Shown: piece by piece, positions 38,466 to 48,305 of the stretch
Position numbering within the stretch: position 1 is the first letter of the stretch
How the letters are laid out: the number at the start of each line of letters is the position of its first letter
From: SHLQ01 sp964451305
Lineage (GTDB): Bacteria; Actinomycetota; Acidimicrobiia; Acidimicrobiales; SHLQ01
Assembly: GCA_964451305.1 (NCBI GenBank)
Contig: CAYVHV010000005.1
Location: 1-64,000 of the forward strand
DNA: 64,000 nt
Direction of reading: 5' to 3'
The notes under the pieces: model-generated
What the model saw: only the letters and a program-made list of their open reading frames with translations
The model's database searches: none
What the model was told of the DNA's origin: nothing
Made by a program: the position numbers and the translations under genes

Positions 38466-40070
38466 CTACGCATCAACATCTCTATTGCCAAAGAATCGGA
38501 TCGACCAGAACACGATGTCGTCGAATATGCCGAGCAAGACCAGTGCCACTCCTTGTAGAACCATAAACGGGATCGCGCCCTTGTGGATATCGGCGGTCTT
38601 GACCTCGGGCGGCGCCACGCTCTGAAGATAGAAGAGCGAGAAGCCGACCGGCGGTGAAATAAAGGCCATGTTCAGGTTCACCGCCATCAAGATTGCAAAC
38701 CAGATTCGTTCATCGGCTGTGAAGCCCAGCAGGTCCATGGCGGGCACGAAGATCGGGACCACGATGAATGTGATCTCGAGAAATTCGAGGTTGATGCCAA
38801 GTAGGAACACGGCGACCATCGCGATCAACACGAACCCGGTCTTGCCGCCACCGACCGAAGACAGCCACTCCGAAACCTGATCTGCTCCACCGAGTTGCTG
38901 GAACATGACACGGAAGAACGTGGAGCAGAAAAGCAGCGTCATCACCAAGATCGTGATGTTCGCCGTTGAGACACCGGCGGCCTTAAGCGCCGATGGTGTG
39001 AGCTTCCACTCCGACTCGATGTGGGTCGCCCCTTCTTTGAGCAGGCGTTTGTCGACCAACCGGTTGAGGATGGTCAAGATGATTGCGCCGAGCACGCCCA
39101 CAGCACCGGATTCAGATGGTGTTGCGATGCCAGAGAAGATCGAGAACAACACGCCGACGATGAGCGCCACGGTCGGCACGATCGACACCAACACCTCGGT
39201 GCCGAGCATCTTGGTCGAGGCCATCAAGATGAAGAACAGGACGAATGCTCCACCCGACACGATGAGGGCGAATGGCAGCGCGTTGTCGACACTTGGGCTC
39301 GCACCTCGGAGGATGGTCACCAAGAAGATCATGAAGGCCAGGACCGCTGCGAGGAATGCCTTGGTTCCGAGGGTTGGATTACCTGCGAGCTTGCGTTCTT
39401 CGGGTGGCATTGCCGGGCCGCGCTCAGGCGAAATGTATGCAGCGCCCAGCACGTACACGACGTAGAGGCCGGCGAGGAGCAGACCCGGCAGCAGCGCTCC
39501 GGCGAAGAGTCCGAGAATGCCAACACCGAGCTGGTTGGCGAGCAGGATGAGCACGATCGATGGCGGCAGCAGCTGTGCGAGCGTTCCCGAAGCGGTGATC
39601 GCTCCCGTCGCAAGCTTGTGGTCATAACCCAAGCGGACCATTGCCGGCAGTGAGAGTAGGCCCATCACGATGACGGTTGCTGCAACCACGCCGGTTGCGG
39701 CCGCGAGGAGGGTTCCCACGATGACGACCGCGGCGGCCACACCTCCGCGGAGGGGCCCCATGAGCAGACCGATCGCGTTGAGCAAACGTTCGGCTAAGCC
39801 GGATCTTTCGAGGATTCCGCCCATTAAGACGAACAATGGGACGGCGAGCAGGGTCGGATCGCTGATCGCTCCGAACCACTGTGTAGGCAGCACGTTCAGC
39901 GATTCGACTCGGAACGCTCCGGTGACGTCGCCGATGAACGAGAAGAGCAACGCGATGCTCGCAAACGAAAACGCAACGTTGTAGCCGGTCAGGATCAGCA
40001 CCATGAAGAGCGCGAACATGAGCAGCGCAAGGAAAACGCCCCAGTCAAGGCCGAGGAAGGTCTCAATCAT
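38466..40070 (-). CDS. dctM: TRAP transporter large permease
   Basis: 534 residues with about 13-14 hydrophobic segments, the Na+-coupled channel subunit. Characteristic stretches include GVAAAVVIVGTLLAAATGVVAATVIVMG, SGTLAQLLPPSIVLILLANQLGVGILGLFAGALLPGLLL (split here by short loops) and SGIATPSESGAVGVLGA. It is longer than the common ~430-residue DctM because of extra segments, as in the mannitol/chloroaromatic (TakM-like) subfamily. Starts 6 bp after dctQ. Confidence 0.93.
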   Translation of the reverse strand: MIETFLGLDWGVFLALLMFALFMVLILTGYNVAFSFASIALLFSFIGDVTGAFRVESLNVLPTQWFGAISDPTLLAVPLFVLMGGILERSGLAERLLNAIGLLMGPLRGGVAAAVVIVGTLLAAATGVVAATVIVMGLLSLPAMVRLGYDHKLATGAITASGTLAQLLPPSIVLILLANQLGVGILGLFAGALLPGLLLAGLYVVYVLGAAYISPERGPAMPPEERKLAGNPTLGTKAFLAAVLAFMIFLVTILRGASPSVDNALPFALIVSGGAFVLFFILMASTKMLGTEVLVSIVPTVALIVGVLFSIFSGIATPSESGAVGVLGAIILTILNRLVDKRLLKEGATHIESEWKLTPSALKAAGVSTANITILVMTLLFCSTFFRVMFQQLGGADQVSEWLSSVGGGKTGFVLIAMVAVFLLGINLEFLEITFIVVPIFVPAMDLLGFTADERIWFAILMAVNLNMAFISPPVGFSLFYLQSVAPPEVKTADIHKGAIPFMVLQGVALVLLGIFDDIVFWSIRFFGNRDVDA

Positions 40071-40076
40071 AATCGG

Positions 40077-41072
40077 CTACTCAATCCTCTGGAATTCGGC
40101 GTTGTCTGCGAGCTGTGCGTACTGGCGCTGTCCCATGAGAACAAACCCGGTCTTGATTATCTGAGCGACGATCTGCAGGAAGAACAGCACGAAGCCGACG
40201 AGAATGACGGCCTTGATCGGACCGACAGGAAGCTGGTCGGCATCGCTCGACTGCTCCCAGGTTTCCCACACTCGCCAGCCCGATGGCCACGTTCCATCGC
40301 CGCGACGGCGGCCGAGCGCTCCCGCAGACGAGGTTTGTAGCACCTGGAGTGAGACCCACAGGAACGGCAGGAACAAGACGGTGTGCAGCACGAAATCGAG
40401 CCACGCCTTTGTGCGGTCTTTCCACTCGGCCCACCAGAAGTCGATTCGAGGGTTGACCTCAGCTTTGACGCCGTGGTTTAGGCCGAGCAGCGCAATGAGG
40501 GCGAAGAGTTGCCATGCGAGCGATGTGAGCTGGCCAAAGAGGATGTCCTGATCGAAGAAGGGATTTAGGTATCGGGTGATCACGTTGACGAGCTGGACGA
40601 TGAACACCGCCCAGGCCAAGACCCACACGATGCGTTTTGTGACCGAACTGAGTGATTCGAGTCCGACCCGCACGGCGTTGAGCGCTGGTGGGGACAGCGA
40701 TAGCCCGATGGTTACGACAAGTACGATCCAGTGCCCGATGGACAAGTTCCCGAAGAGTCGATCGGTGTCGAAGGCGAGTTGTCCGATAATGCCGACGATC
40801 AGTCCAACGATTGCGACGATCCCGATCGGGTGGATCTTTCCGAAGATCGCTAGCGCAGGGGAGTCTGCGCTGTCATCGAGTTCCTTCTCGATGACTTCAC
40901 CTTGATCGAGCAGTGACTCGACGTCGACTTCGACGCCAGATCCACCGACCGCCTCCTCGTCGGTGCCCCCGACTTCTTCGTCTTCCACAAAGTCCCCCGA
41001 CTTTTGACCGTTTGTGCGTGCTGACAGCACACCTCTCAGAGTGTCACCACTATCCACTGTGTCAACCGACAC
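40077..41072 (-). CDS. dctQ: TRAP transporter small permease, long form
   Basis: 331 residues. An acidic N-terminal extension of about 75 residues with no membrane character is followed by seven or so hydrophobic segments, including the four-helix DctQ core (about 150-270; WAVFIVQLVNVITRYLNP, LAWQLFALIALLGLNHGVKAEVNPRIDFWW). Typical DctQ proteins have under 200 residues; long forms pair with long DctM and TakP-like receptors, consistent with the two genes that follow. GTG start; the first gene of the operon. Confidence 0.88.
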   Translation of the reverse strand: MSVDTVDSGDTLRGVLSARTNGQKSGDFVEDEEVGGTDEEAVGGSGVEVDVESLLDQGEVIEKELDDSADSPALAIFGKIHPIGIVAIVGLIVGIIGQLAFDTDRLFGNLSIGHWIVLVVTIGLSLSPPALNAVRVGLESLSSVTKRIVWVLAWAVFIVQLVNVITRYLNPFFDQDILFGQLTSLAWQLFALIALLGLNHGVKAEVNPRIDFWWAEWKDRTKAWLDFVLHTVLFLPFLWVSLQVLQTSSAGALGRRRGDGTWPSGWRVWETWEQSSDADQLPVGPIKAVILVGFVLFFLQIVAQIIKTGFVLMGQRQYAQLADNAEFQRIE

Positions 41073-41183
41073 AGTCCAATCTCACTTATCGCTTTTCCTT
41101 GAAACGACATTATTTACCGCCAAGTGGCGCTTCAGCCTGCGATAAGCGGTTGACCAGTGACGGAGTGGACGCGATGGTGCGGC

Positions 41184-41930
41184 TTACGCCGGGTCCATCG
41201 AGGTGGTGAGCCGTGTTGTGAGTTCGCTCGCGTAGCGGCGGCTGACCGGCAGTTCGACGTCGCCGATGCACACGCTTCGGCCGTTCGAGCTGGCTCGGAC
41301 CTCGCGAACTGCTGAGACCCGAACCGCAAAACTTCGATGGACGCGAACGAAGCCATGAGCGGCCCATTCGTCGGTCAGGCGGTTCATCGTGTCACGCACC
41401 AGATACGACTCGTCGTCGACGTGGACGCGTACGTAGTCGCCGCATGACTCAAGATGCGACACCTCCGACGGACCGAGAAGCAGCTGTCGGCCGCCGCGAG
41501 CTTGCACAGCAATTCGCGCTGGCAGAGGCTGTGCTCCGGTCGATTCCGTCGAGCCCGAGCGAGCCGCCGATGCCCGCGCGATCGCGCGGCGCAGCTTGTC
41601 AGCGGCGACCGGCTTGCGGAGATAGTCGACGACACCCAGGTCGAATGCATCTGAGGCTGGTGTATCGAAGGCCGTGACGAAGACGATCGCCGGTGGGTAT
41701 TCGAACCGACCGATCATTCGAGCAACGTCGAGGCCATCAAAGTCCGGCATTGAGATGTCGAGAAACACAACATCGACACCTTCATCCTCCGCGGTATTGC
41801 CCAGCAGCTTTAGCGCTTCAGCGCCACCGCTCGCCTCGGCAATGTCGCCAATTGCGGCCTCGCGCTCGAGCATCCACACCAGGTCATGGCGCGCAGGCTT
41901 CTCGTCGTCGACCACCAAAGCTCTCAACAC
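41184..41930 (-). CDS. LytTR-family response regulator
   Basis: 248 residues. A receiver domain (1-120: VVDDEKPARHDLV, phospho-acceptor Asp in VVFLDISMPDFDG, Lys in YLRKPVAADKL) is joined by an Arg/Ala/Ser-rich linker to a LytTR DNA-binding domain (about 150-245: SEVSHLESCGDYVRVHV, HGFVRVHRSFAV). GTG 41930 is preferred because of TATGGT 8 nt upstream; GTG 41966 is possible. In many actinobacteria this regulator sits with a LytS-type kinase and an SSS symporter. Those genes are here at 46.2-49.4 kb, separated from it by the Lrp gene and the oxidoreductase gene. Confidence 0.9.
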   Translation of the reverse strand: MLRALVVDDEKPARHDLVWMLEREAAIGDIAEASGGAEALKLLGNTAEDEGVDVVFLDISMPDFDGLDVARMIGRFEYPPAIVFVTAFDTPASDAFDLGVVDYLRKPVAADKLRRAIARASAARSGSTESTGAQPLPARIAVQARGGRQLLLGPSEVSHLESCGDYVRVHVDDESYLVRDTMNRLTDEWAAHGFVRVHRSFAVRVSAVREVRASSNGRSVCIGDVELPVSRRYASELTTRLTTSMDPA

Positions 41931-41985
41931 GTCAGACGACCATAGTGCCCAACGCTCTCGAGACACAACGGGTAGGCAATGGGTT

Positions 41986-42450
41986 CTAGAGCGGTTCGAT
42001 CACCTGGCGCCGGCGGTGACTAAAGAGCAGCGAGGTTCGCTCGTCGAATACACCCGGGTACCCGCTGATTTCGTCCATGATGACGCGTTGCAATGCATCG
42101 GCGTCGGGCAGGGCGAGGTGAATAACGGCGTCCTCGACGCCGGTGATGAGGTCGATGCTGATGGTCTCCGGCAAGGACCAGACATGTTCAATGAACCCGC
42201 TGATCGTCTCCTGGGACTTGGGTTGAAGGCGAACAAAGACCAACGCTTGTAACCCTCGGCCGATCGCAGCAAGGTCGACCTCGGCGTGGTATCCGGTGAT
42301 CACGTTTCGGTCTTCGAGGTCGCGAACCCGTGCCAATGTCGTCGAAGGAGCGAGCCCGGTAGCTTTCGCCAACGCGCGGTTGGTTTGCCGTGCCTCCGCC
42401 TGAAGCTCGCGCAGCAAAACTGCGTCGGCGGAATCCAGTGGTGAGGTCAT
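41986..42450 (-). CDS. Lrp/AsnC-family transcriptional regulator
   Basis: 154 residues. Helix-turn-helix (LLRELQAEARQTNRALAKATGLAPSTTLARVRDLE, split over helices 1-3) is followed by a RAM sensor domain (LQALVFVRLQP, ITGVEDAVIHLALPDADAL). ATG 42450 with GGAG 10 nt upstream is chosen over the longer frame to 42489. It is divergent from the 2-oxoacid:ferredoxin oxidoreductase gene, with a palindrome in between. Lrp proteins that sense Leu, Phe or other amino acids commonly regulate such catabolic enzymes, so this gene is its likely target. Confidence 0.92.
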   Translation of the reverse strand: MTSPLDSADAVLLRELQAEARQTNRALAKATGLAPSTTLARVRDLEDRNVITGYHAEVDLAAIGRGLQALVFVRLQPKSQETISGFIEHVWSLPETISIDLITGVEDAVIHLALPDADALQRVIMDEISGYPGVFDERTSLLFSHRRRQVIEPL

Positions 42451-42498
42451 CTGGTGAACTCCGTTCGATTTGATGCAGGCTGTACGCACATAAACCGA

Positions 42499-42546
42499 AT
42501 TATATACGCCAGAAATAGGTGTTATTGAAGATAGGTTCTGACCTAT
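42499..42546. promoter_or_regulatory. Lrp promoter and candidate operator
   Basis: On the minus strand a perfect TATAAT (42504-42499) could serve the Lrp gene. ATAGGT (42531-42536) and ACCTAT (42541-42546) form a 6-bp inverted repeat with a 4-bp centre between the two divergent genes. CGAATTAT occurs twice, at 42497-42504 and near 42559-42566, flanking the palindrome. Confidence 0.45.
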
Positions 42547-42612
42547 AGACCGAACGACGAATTATGCGCATACTTAGTTCTCTAACAGCAGCGACTGGCC
42601 GGGGGGCTCCAC

Positions 42613-45600
42613 ATGACAGCAGTCGAGAACTACCAACTACACGATCGTTTCGCCGCCGATAGCGGAACCGTTTTTCTCACGGGCATCCAAGCCCTCGCTC
42701 GGTTGCCACTGGAGCAGCTTCGCGCAGACCGTGCCAACGGGCTCAAAACCGCGGCGTTCGTCAGCGGCTACCCAGGGTCTCCGCTCGGTGGCTACGGCGA
42801 ATCGGTCAAGGCAGCAGCAAAGACTCAGCCCGACCTACCGCTGGTGTTTCGCCAAGGAGTCAACGAGGAATACGCGGCAACAGCGGTGATGGGGTCACAA
42901 CTGGTTGCATCACGGCCCGACGCAACGTACGACGGCGTCATCGGCATTTGGTACGGCAAAGCCCCCGGCGTAGACCGGGCCGCCGACTCACTCCGTCATG
43001 CGACCTTTGCTGGAACGTCGATGCTCGGCGGAGCGGTAGCGATCGTCGGTGACGACCCGAATGCCAAGTCGTCATCGGTACCGTCGTCGTCGGCCGGGTT
43101 GATGAGCGACATGCACATGCCGGTGCTCTACCCGGGCGATCCGGTCGAAGCGCTGAAACTCGGGCGACACTGCATCACACTTAGCCGTGCCACCGGACTC
43201 TGGACCGCGTTGAAGATCGTTGCTGATGTTGCTGACGCCAGCGCGAACATGGAACTGCACCCTGAGAACTTCAACCCCGTACTTCCTTGGGGCGATGGCG
43301 AGCCGTACCAACACACCCCCGACGGCAACCTGCTCACGCCGAACACCCTCGACCTCGAACGCGAGATCATCGAAACGCGGTACGAACTCGCCCGCCGCTA
43401 CGCAGCCGACAATAAGCTCAATCACATCACCGTCGACACCCCTGACGCATGGATCGGGATCATGTCCTCGGGCATCACGTACCGAGAGGTGCGTGAAGCG
43501 CTGAGCCGCCTTGGGCTCTCCACAGACGAGGCGATCGCAGCCGCTGGCATCCGACTGTTGAAGATGGGCATGCCAATGCCCTTCAACCCCGAGACGGTGC
43601 GACGCTTCGCGACAGGACTCGACGAGGTCTTGGTCGTCGAGGAGAAGCACGGAATTATCGAATCGTTGGTCAAGGACGCGCTCTACTCGAGTGCCCAACG
43701 GCCACGAGTTGTCGGCAAGGTCGACGAAATCGGAAGCACACTCTTCCCCGGCTGGGGTTCGCTCGACGCCGACTCGATCATGTCGCCGCTACGAGCCCGA
43801 TTGTCGCCCCGTATTAACGACCGACTCGTCCCACTCGAAAACAAGCGCGAGCGCATCCTGATTCCGTTGGCAGTAGAACGTCAGCCGTTCTTTTGTTCCG
43901 GCTGCCCGCACAACCGAAGCACCGAGGTTCCCGACGGAACGGTCGTCGGCGCCGGGGTGGGCTGCCACACGATGTCGATCTTCATGGATCCCGAACGAAT
44001 CGGCGATGTCATCGGCCTCACCGCAATGGGCAACGAAGGCACCCAGTGGATTGGGATGTCGGAGTTCGTCGAGACACCTCACCTCGCACAGAATCTCGGC
44101 GATGGCACGTACTTTCATTCGGGCCAACTCGCCATACAAGCGGCGATCGCCGCCGACGTCAACATCACCTACAAGTTGTTTTTCAACGGCACGGTCGCCA
44201 TGACCGGTGGCCAAGATCCAATGGGTCAACTGGAGATCGCCGACATCGTTCCAACGCTGCTCGCCCAGGGCGTGAAGCGAGTGATCATCACCGCCGACGA
44301 CACCGACCGCTACCGGGGCGTCAGCCTTCCGAGCGGCGTCGACGTCTGGGAGCGCCCTCGCCTCCTGGAGGCACAAGAGACCCTTGCGAAGGTCCCCGGG
44401 GTCACCGTCCTCATCCATGACCAAGCGTGCGCGGCGGAAGCTCGACGGGCTCGGAAGCGCGGACTTATCGAAACCCCAAACCTCCGCACCGTGATCAATC
44501 AGCGGATCTGTGAAGGTTGCGGAGATTGCGGCCAGGTCAGCAACTGCCTTTCCGTTCAACCCGTTGAAACACCGTTCGGACGCAAGACCACAATCGACCA
44601 GTCCACCTGCAACCTCGACTTCAGTTGCATGGAGGGTGATTGCCCATCGTTCGTGGAGATCGTCCCCGAACCCGATTCGGGTGTTCGCGGCTGGTTGGCT
44701 CGTCGAAGTGGCCGGCGCTCGCTCGGCGCTCCAGCGGAGCCAACGGTTCGATCATCTCCGGTACTACCGGCGCTCCCCGAGCCGGTCGTGATCGTCCCGA
44801 CCGAAGACTTTGCCCTGCGCATCACCGGAATTGGCGGAACCGGTGTCGTGACGGTGGCCCAGATCATCGGTACCGCAGCGATGCTCGATGGGATGAACGT
44901 CCGTGGCCTCGACCAGATCGGCCTGTCGCAGAAAGCTGGTCCCGTCGTGAGCGATGTCCGCCTCTCTCGCGCGAGTGCCTCGTTTACAAATCGTCTTGGC
45001 GAAGAACAGGCCGATCTGCTCCTCGCATTCGATCAGCTCGTCGCTGCATCTCCGAAAGGGTTGCTCACCTGCCACCCCGATCGCACATACGTCGTGGGCT
45101 CCAATACGGTGACGCCGACCGGGCACATGATCACGCACCTCGATACGACTGCACCGACACCTCACGAGCTTGCGTCTACGATTCGCGAGCACACCCGCGA
45201 GAACCCGTCGTGGGTCGATGCCCAGGCTGCGACCTTGGAACTCTTTGGCGCCGCAACGACGGCGAACATCTACGTGGTCGGCATGGCAATACAAGCCGGC
45301 GTGTTGCCAATCGCCCCCGAGAAGATTGAACGGGCGATCGAACTAAACGGGGTCGCGGTCGAAGCAAACACGAACGCGTTCCGTTGGGGCCGAGCGCAGA
45401 TCGCTGCGACCAGCTCGGTCGAGCATGCGCGATCGCAATCGGCGAAGGTCATTGCACCGGCTGGCGAAGTGATGCCCTGGAGGCTCGACGACCTCGGAGC
45501 TTCTCACTCCCGACGGGAGCGACTCTCGATGTTCGCTGGAGAGCTGATCGAATGGGGCGACGAGTCGACTGCGGAACAGTGGTTCGACGTCCTCGAAGAA

Positions 45601-46131
45601 GTCGCCGCAGCGGAACGAACGACGACGTCCGGCGGGGCGCTCGTCGATGCTGTGGCCGCCGGCCTGTTCAAACTGATGGCCTACAAGGACGAATACGAGG
45701 TTGCTCGCTTGATGACCGATCCCGATGCCATGGCCGAAGCACTATCGGTCGCCGGTACGGGCGGAGCAGTGGCGTGGAAGCTCCACCCACCGATGTTGCG
45801 TGCCCTGGGCTACGACAAGAAGATCTCCATCGGGACGTGGGCAACACCAGCGATCCGCCAGCTCGCGAAAAGAAAGCACCTGCGTGGTACCGCATTGGAC
45901 CCGTTCGCCAGAGCCGAAGTGCGCAAAGTCGAACGCGAACTTCCCGGGGAGTACATCGCTGCGATCCGCTCCGCCCTCACCCAGCTCACCGAGTCCAATG
46001 TTCGTGATGTCATTGCCTTGGCTGAGCTGGCCGGGCTCGTTCGCGGCTACGAGGACATCAAACTTGGAAACGTCGAGGTCTTTCGAGCCAAACTCGCCGA
46101 AGCAACCGCGGCGCTACGAGCGTCCAGCTGA
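42613..46131 (+). CDS. Indolepyruvate:ferredoxin oxidoreductase, single-chain
   Basis: 1172 residues, fusing the IorA and IorB functions. It would oxidatively decarboxylate aryl- or branched-chain 2-oxoacids to acyl-CoA, reducing ferredoxin. The N-terminal pyrimidine-binding domain begins FLTGIQALARLPLEQ and GYPGSPLGGYGE. A ThDP-binding domain follows at about 440-620 (CSGCPHNRSTEVPDG, GNEGTQWIG). The Cys-rich segment CEGCGDCGQVSNCLSVQ and CNLDFSCMEGDCPS (about 635-680) would bind Fe-S clusters. The C-terminal gamma domain starts ITGIGGTGVVTVAQIIG (near 737). A purine-rich GGGGGG precedes the ATG. Divergent from an Lrp regulator. Confidence 0.93.
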   Translation: MTAVENYQLHDRFAADSGTVFLTGIQALARLPLEQLRADRANGLKTAAFVSGYPGSPLGGYGESVKAAAKTQPDLPLVFRQGVNEEYAATAVMGSQLVASRPDATYDGVIGIWYGKAPGVDRAADSLRHATFAGTSMLGGAVAIVGDDPNAKSSSVPSSSAGLMSDMHMPVLYPGDPVEALKLGRHCITLSRATGLWTALKIVADVADASANMELHPENFNPVLPWGDGEPYQHTPDGNLLTPNTLDLEREIIETRYELARRYAADNKLNHITVDTPDAWIGIMSSGITYREVREALSRLGLSTDEAIAAAGIRLLKMGMPMPFNPETVRRFATGLDEVLVVEEKHGIIESLVKDALYSSAQRPRVVGKVDEIGSTLFPGWGSLDADSIMSPLRARLSPRINDRLVPLENKRERILIPLAVERQPFFCSGCPHNRSTEVPDGTVVGAGVGCHTMSIFMDPERIGDVIGLTAMGNEGTQWIGMSEFVETPHLAQNLGDGTYFHSGQLAIQAAIAADVNITYKLFFNGTVAMTGGQDPMGQLEIADIVPTLLAQGVKRVIITADDTDRYRGVSLPSGVDVWERPRLLEAQETLAKVPGVTVLIHDQACAAEARRARKRGLIETPNLRTVINQRICEGCGDCGQVSNCLSVQPVETPFGRKTTIDQSTCNLDFSCMEGDCPSFVEIVPEPDSGVRGWLARRSGRRSLGAPAEPTVRSSPVLPALPEPVVIVPTEDFALRITGIGGTGVVTVAQIIGTAAMLDGMNVRGLDQIGLSQKAGPVVSDVRLSRASASFTNRLGEEQADLLLAFDQLVAASPKGLLTCHPDRTYVVGSNTVTPTGHMITHLDTTAPTPHELASTIREHTRENPSWVDAQAATLELFGAATTANIYVVGMAIQAGVLPIAPEKIERAIELNGVAVEANTNAFRWGRAQIAATSSVEHARSQSAKVIAPAGEVMPWRLDDLGASHSRRERLSMFAGELIEWGDESTAEQWFDVLEEVAAAERTTTSGGALVDAVAAGLFKLMAYKDEYEVARLMTDPDAMAEALSVAGTGGAVAWKLHPPMLRALGYDKKISIGTWATPAIRQLAKRKHLRGTALDPFARAEVRKVERELPGEYIAAIRSALTQLTESNVRDVIALAELAGLVRGYEDIKLGNVEVFRAKLAEATAALRASS

Positions 46132-46203
46132 TCGTCGTGTGCCGACGGCGGCTAGCTTCTCCAGCCGCTAAGTGCTGACATAGAGGGCCAGGGGGAACGA
46201 CAC

Positions 46204-46608
46204 GTGGCCAATCAAGAAGATTCAGAACGACGCCGCATCGTTCTGCATCCGCGCACCGCAGCAGCTCGACGCGTCGACCGGCGCCGAACCCACGGCAGTC
46301 ACGTGCGCGGCTTTAGCGTTCAGAATGACGATGTCTTCGAGCTCGTCGCTACCCAACGCCGCTCGGCCATCCGCTATCTCGTCATCTTGTTCGGCTCGAT
46401 CGCCGTTGCGCTCATCGCACTCGTCGTCGTTCCCGACCTCTCCGAGTGGACGCTTCGAGGTGTCCCACTGCCGTGGATTTTGTTCGGTCCGGTGTTGCTG
46501 TTCTCGATCGTTGTCTTGGCGTGGCGCCATGACCGAGCCTCGCTACGAGTGGAGCGGGCCTGGGCGGACGAGCACAAGCCCGAAGATCGCTCAGGTGACC
46601 TTCCATGA
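46204..46608 (+). CDS. Two-span membrane protein of the symporter operon (DUF485-like position)
   Basis: 134 residues. A basic N-terminus of about 55 residues is followed by two spans (about 58-78 and 90-108) and a charged tail. Short two-span proteins of the DUF485 type usually precede acetate-type SSS symporters. This one holds that position and topology, but I cannot confirm the family by motif. GTG start with AGGGGGAAC upstream. Its stop overlaps the symporter ATG by 4 bp. Confidence 0.65.
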   Translation: MANQEDSERRRIVLHPRTAAARRVDRRRTHGSHVRGFSVQNDDVFELVATQRRSAIRYLVILFGSIAVALIALVVVPDLSEWTLRGVPLPWILFGPVLLFSIVVLAWRHDRASLRVERAWADEHKPEDRSGDLP

Positions 46609-48305
46609 TTCCGATCGTGGCGGTTGGTTTCGTCGTCGTATCAACGCTGCTTCTCGGCACCACCGGTCTCCGATTCGCGCGGACGACATCGAACTTCTTC
46701 GTGGCTTCTCGATCCGTGCACCCGGTGTGGAACGCATTCGCCGTGTGTGGCGAAGCCATGTCCGCCGCGAGCTTTCTTGGCGTGCCCGCGTTGATCTTCG
46801 TCTTCGGTTTCGACATCATCTGGACGCTCGTGGGGTGGACGATCGGCTTTTTGTTGCTGTCACTTCTGATCGCTGCACCTATTCGTCGATTCGGTTCATA
46901 CACAATCCCCGAGTTCATCGAAGGGCGTCTCGATAGCCCCCAGCTCCGCAAAGTTGTCGCGGTCATGGTGATCGTCGTCAGCTGGTTCTTCTTCCTCGCC
47001 CAGCTGAAGGGCGCTGGAGTGGTCACACAGTCGTTGCTCGGCACGCCCTATTGGGTTGGGGTAGCCGCTGTTGCGATCCTCGTGTCGATCAACCTGAGCG
47101 CCGGAGGCATGCGCGGCATTACCTTTGTTCAGGGCTTCCAGTTCTTCTTTATCTTCCTCGGCATCCTTGTGCCCTTCGCCGTCGTGAGTACGTTCTGGTT
47201 CCGGGGCGATATCGAACCGATCATCACCGACGCCGCGCCGATCTTCCTCGAGACGACGATCGTCGAGTATCCAAACGATGTCACGATCGACGTGACCGAA
47301 ACGACCGAAGTCGTCGTTTCCGGGTTCGTCAACGGCGACTCGACCGGCCAAATCTCGCTCGCTGTCGGAGAGCACACGATCACCGCTGGCACAACGATCC
47401 AGTGGCCCGCTAACGCTCCAGCTCCGCACACAACATCGATCGCACCCATCACCGGCGAAGAATGGGCGCGACCCCTCGGCGAGAGTGGTGTTGGTGGCGG
47501 CCACCCGCTCTACTTCTCGTTCGCACTGGTCCTCGCCAACATGTTCGGCATCATGGGGCTGCCTCACGTCGTCGTTCGCTTCTACACCAACCCCACCGGT
47601 AGAGAAGCGCGGCGAACCAACCTCATCGTGCTCGCGCTGATTACGCCGTACTACGCGATGCTGCCCTTGTTCGGCGCAGCGAGCCGTGTCCTCAGCCCCG
47701 GACTACTCGGTTCGGGAACGACCGATGCGGCGACGGTCTCCATCGGCGAACGTCTCGTCGATGGTGTCGGTGGTGAACTCATCACCGCCGTTGTTTCAGC
47801 GGGCGCGACCGCTGCGTTCCTTTCCACCTCGTCGGGGCTGCTCATCGCAATGGCTGGCGCGGTCAGCCATGATCTGATGTCTGCCGGTGTTCGCCAGTTT
47901 CGCTCGACTGTCTGGGTTGTTGCGGCGGCATCGATCCTCGTTGCTCTCGCAGTGGAGAACACCGACATCAACGTGCTCATCGGCTGGTCGACGTCTATCG
48001 CTGCTTCGTCGATCGCACCACTCTTGGTTCTCGGCATCTGGTGGCCGAAGCTCACGCGCAAGGGCGCACTTGCCGCGATCGTCATCGGTGGCGGTGCGAG
48101 TACGACCGCTGTGCTGATCGCGATCATCGGTCGAATCGATTCGGGCTGGCCGCTCGCAGTGTTCGGGACCCCTGCGGTGTGGAGTGTGCCGCTCGCGTTC
48201 ATCGTCGGTGTCACGGTGTCGCTGCGAGATAACGAACCCGTCGCCGATCTCGGCTACAAGTTCGCTCTCATGCACGTTCCCGACCGATTCGACTCGACTC
48301 AGTGA
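46605..48305 (+). CDS. Sodium:solute symporter (SSS family, ActP-like)
   Basis: 566 residues with about 13 spans. The N-terminus has FFVASRSVHPVWNAFAVCGEAMSAASFLGVPALIF, the acetate/propionate-permease variant of the SSS core helix. PEFIEGRL, IMGLPHVVVRFYTNP and STSSGLLIAMAGAVSHDLM follow. An insertion at about 195-280 is predicted to be an extracellular beta-rich loop (VTIDVTETTEVVVSG). The likely cargo is a short monocarboxylate; the exact one is unknown. It is translationally coupled on both sides (ATGA before, GTGA after). Confidence 0.92.
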   Translation: MIPIVAVGFVVVSTLLLGTTGLRFARTTSNFFVASRSVHPVWNAFAVCGEAMSAASFLGVPALIFVFGFDIIWTLVGWTIGFLLLSLLIAAPIRRFGSYTIPEFIEGRLDSPQLRKVVAVMVIVVSWFFFLAQLKGAGVVTQSLLGTPYWVGVAAVAILVSINLSAGGMRGITFVQGFQFFFIFLGILVPFAVVSTFWFRGDIEPIITDAAPIFLETTIVEYPNDVTIDVTETTEVVVSGFVNGDSTGQISLAVGEHTITAGTTIQWPANAPAPHTTSIAPITGEEWARPLGESGVGGGHPLYFSFALVLANMFGIMGLPHVVVRFYTNPTGREARRTNLIVLALITPYYAMLPLFGAASRVLSPGLLGSGTTDAATVSIGERLVDGVGGELITAVVSAGATAAFLSTSSGLLIAMAGAVSHDLMSAGVRQFRSTVWVVAAASILVALAVENTDINVLIGWSTSIAASSIAPLLVLGIWWPKLTRKGALAAIVIGGGASTTAVLIAIIGRIDSGWPLAVFGTPAVWSVPLAFIVGVTVSLRDNEPVADLGYKFALMHVPDRFDSTQ

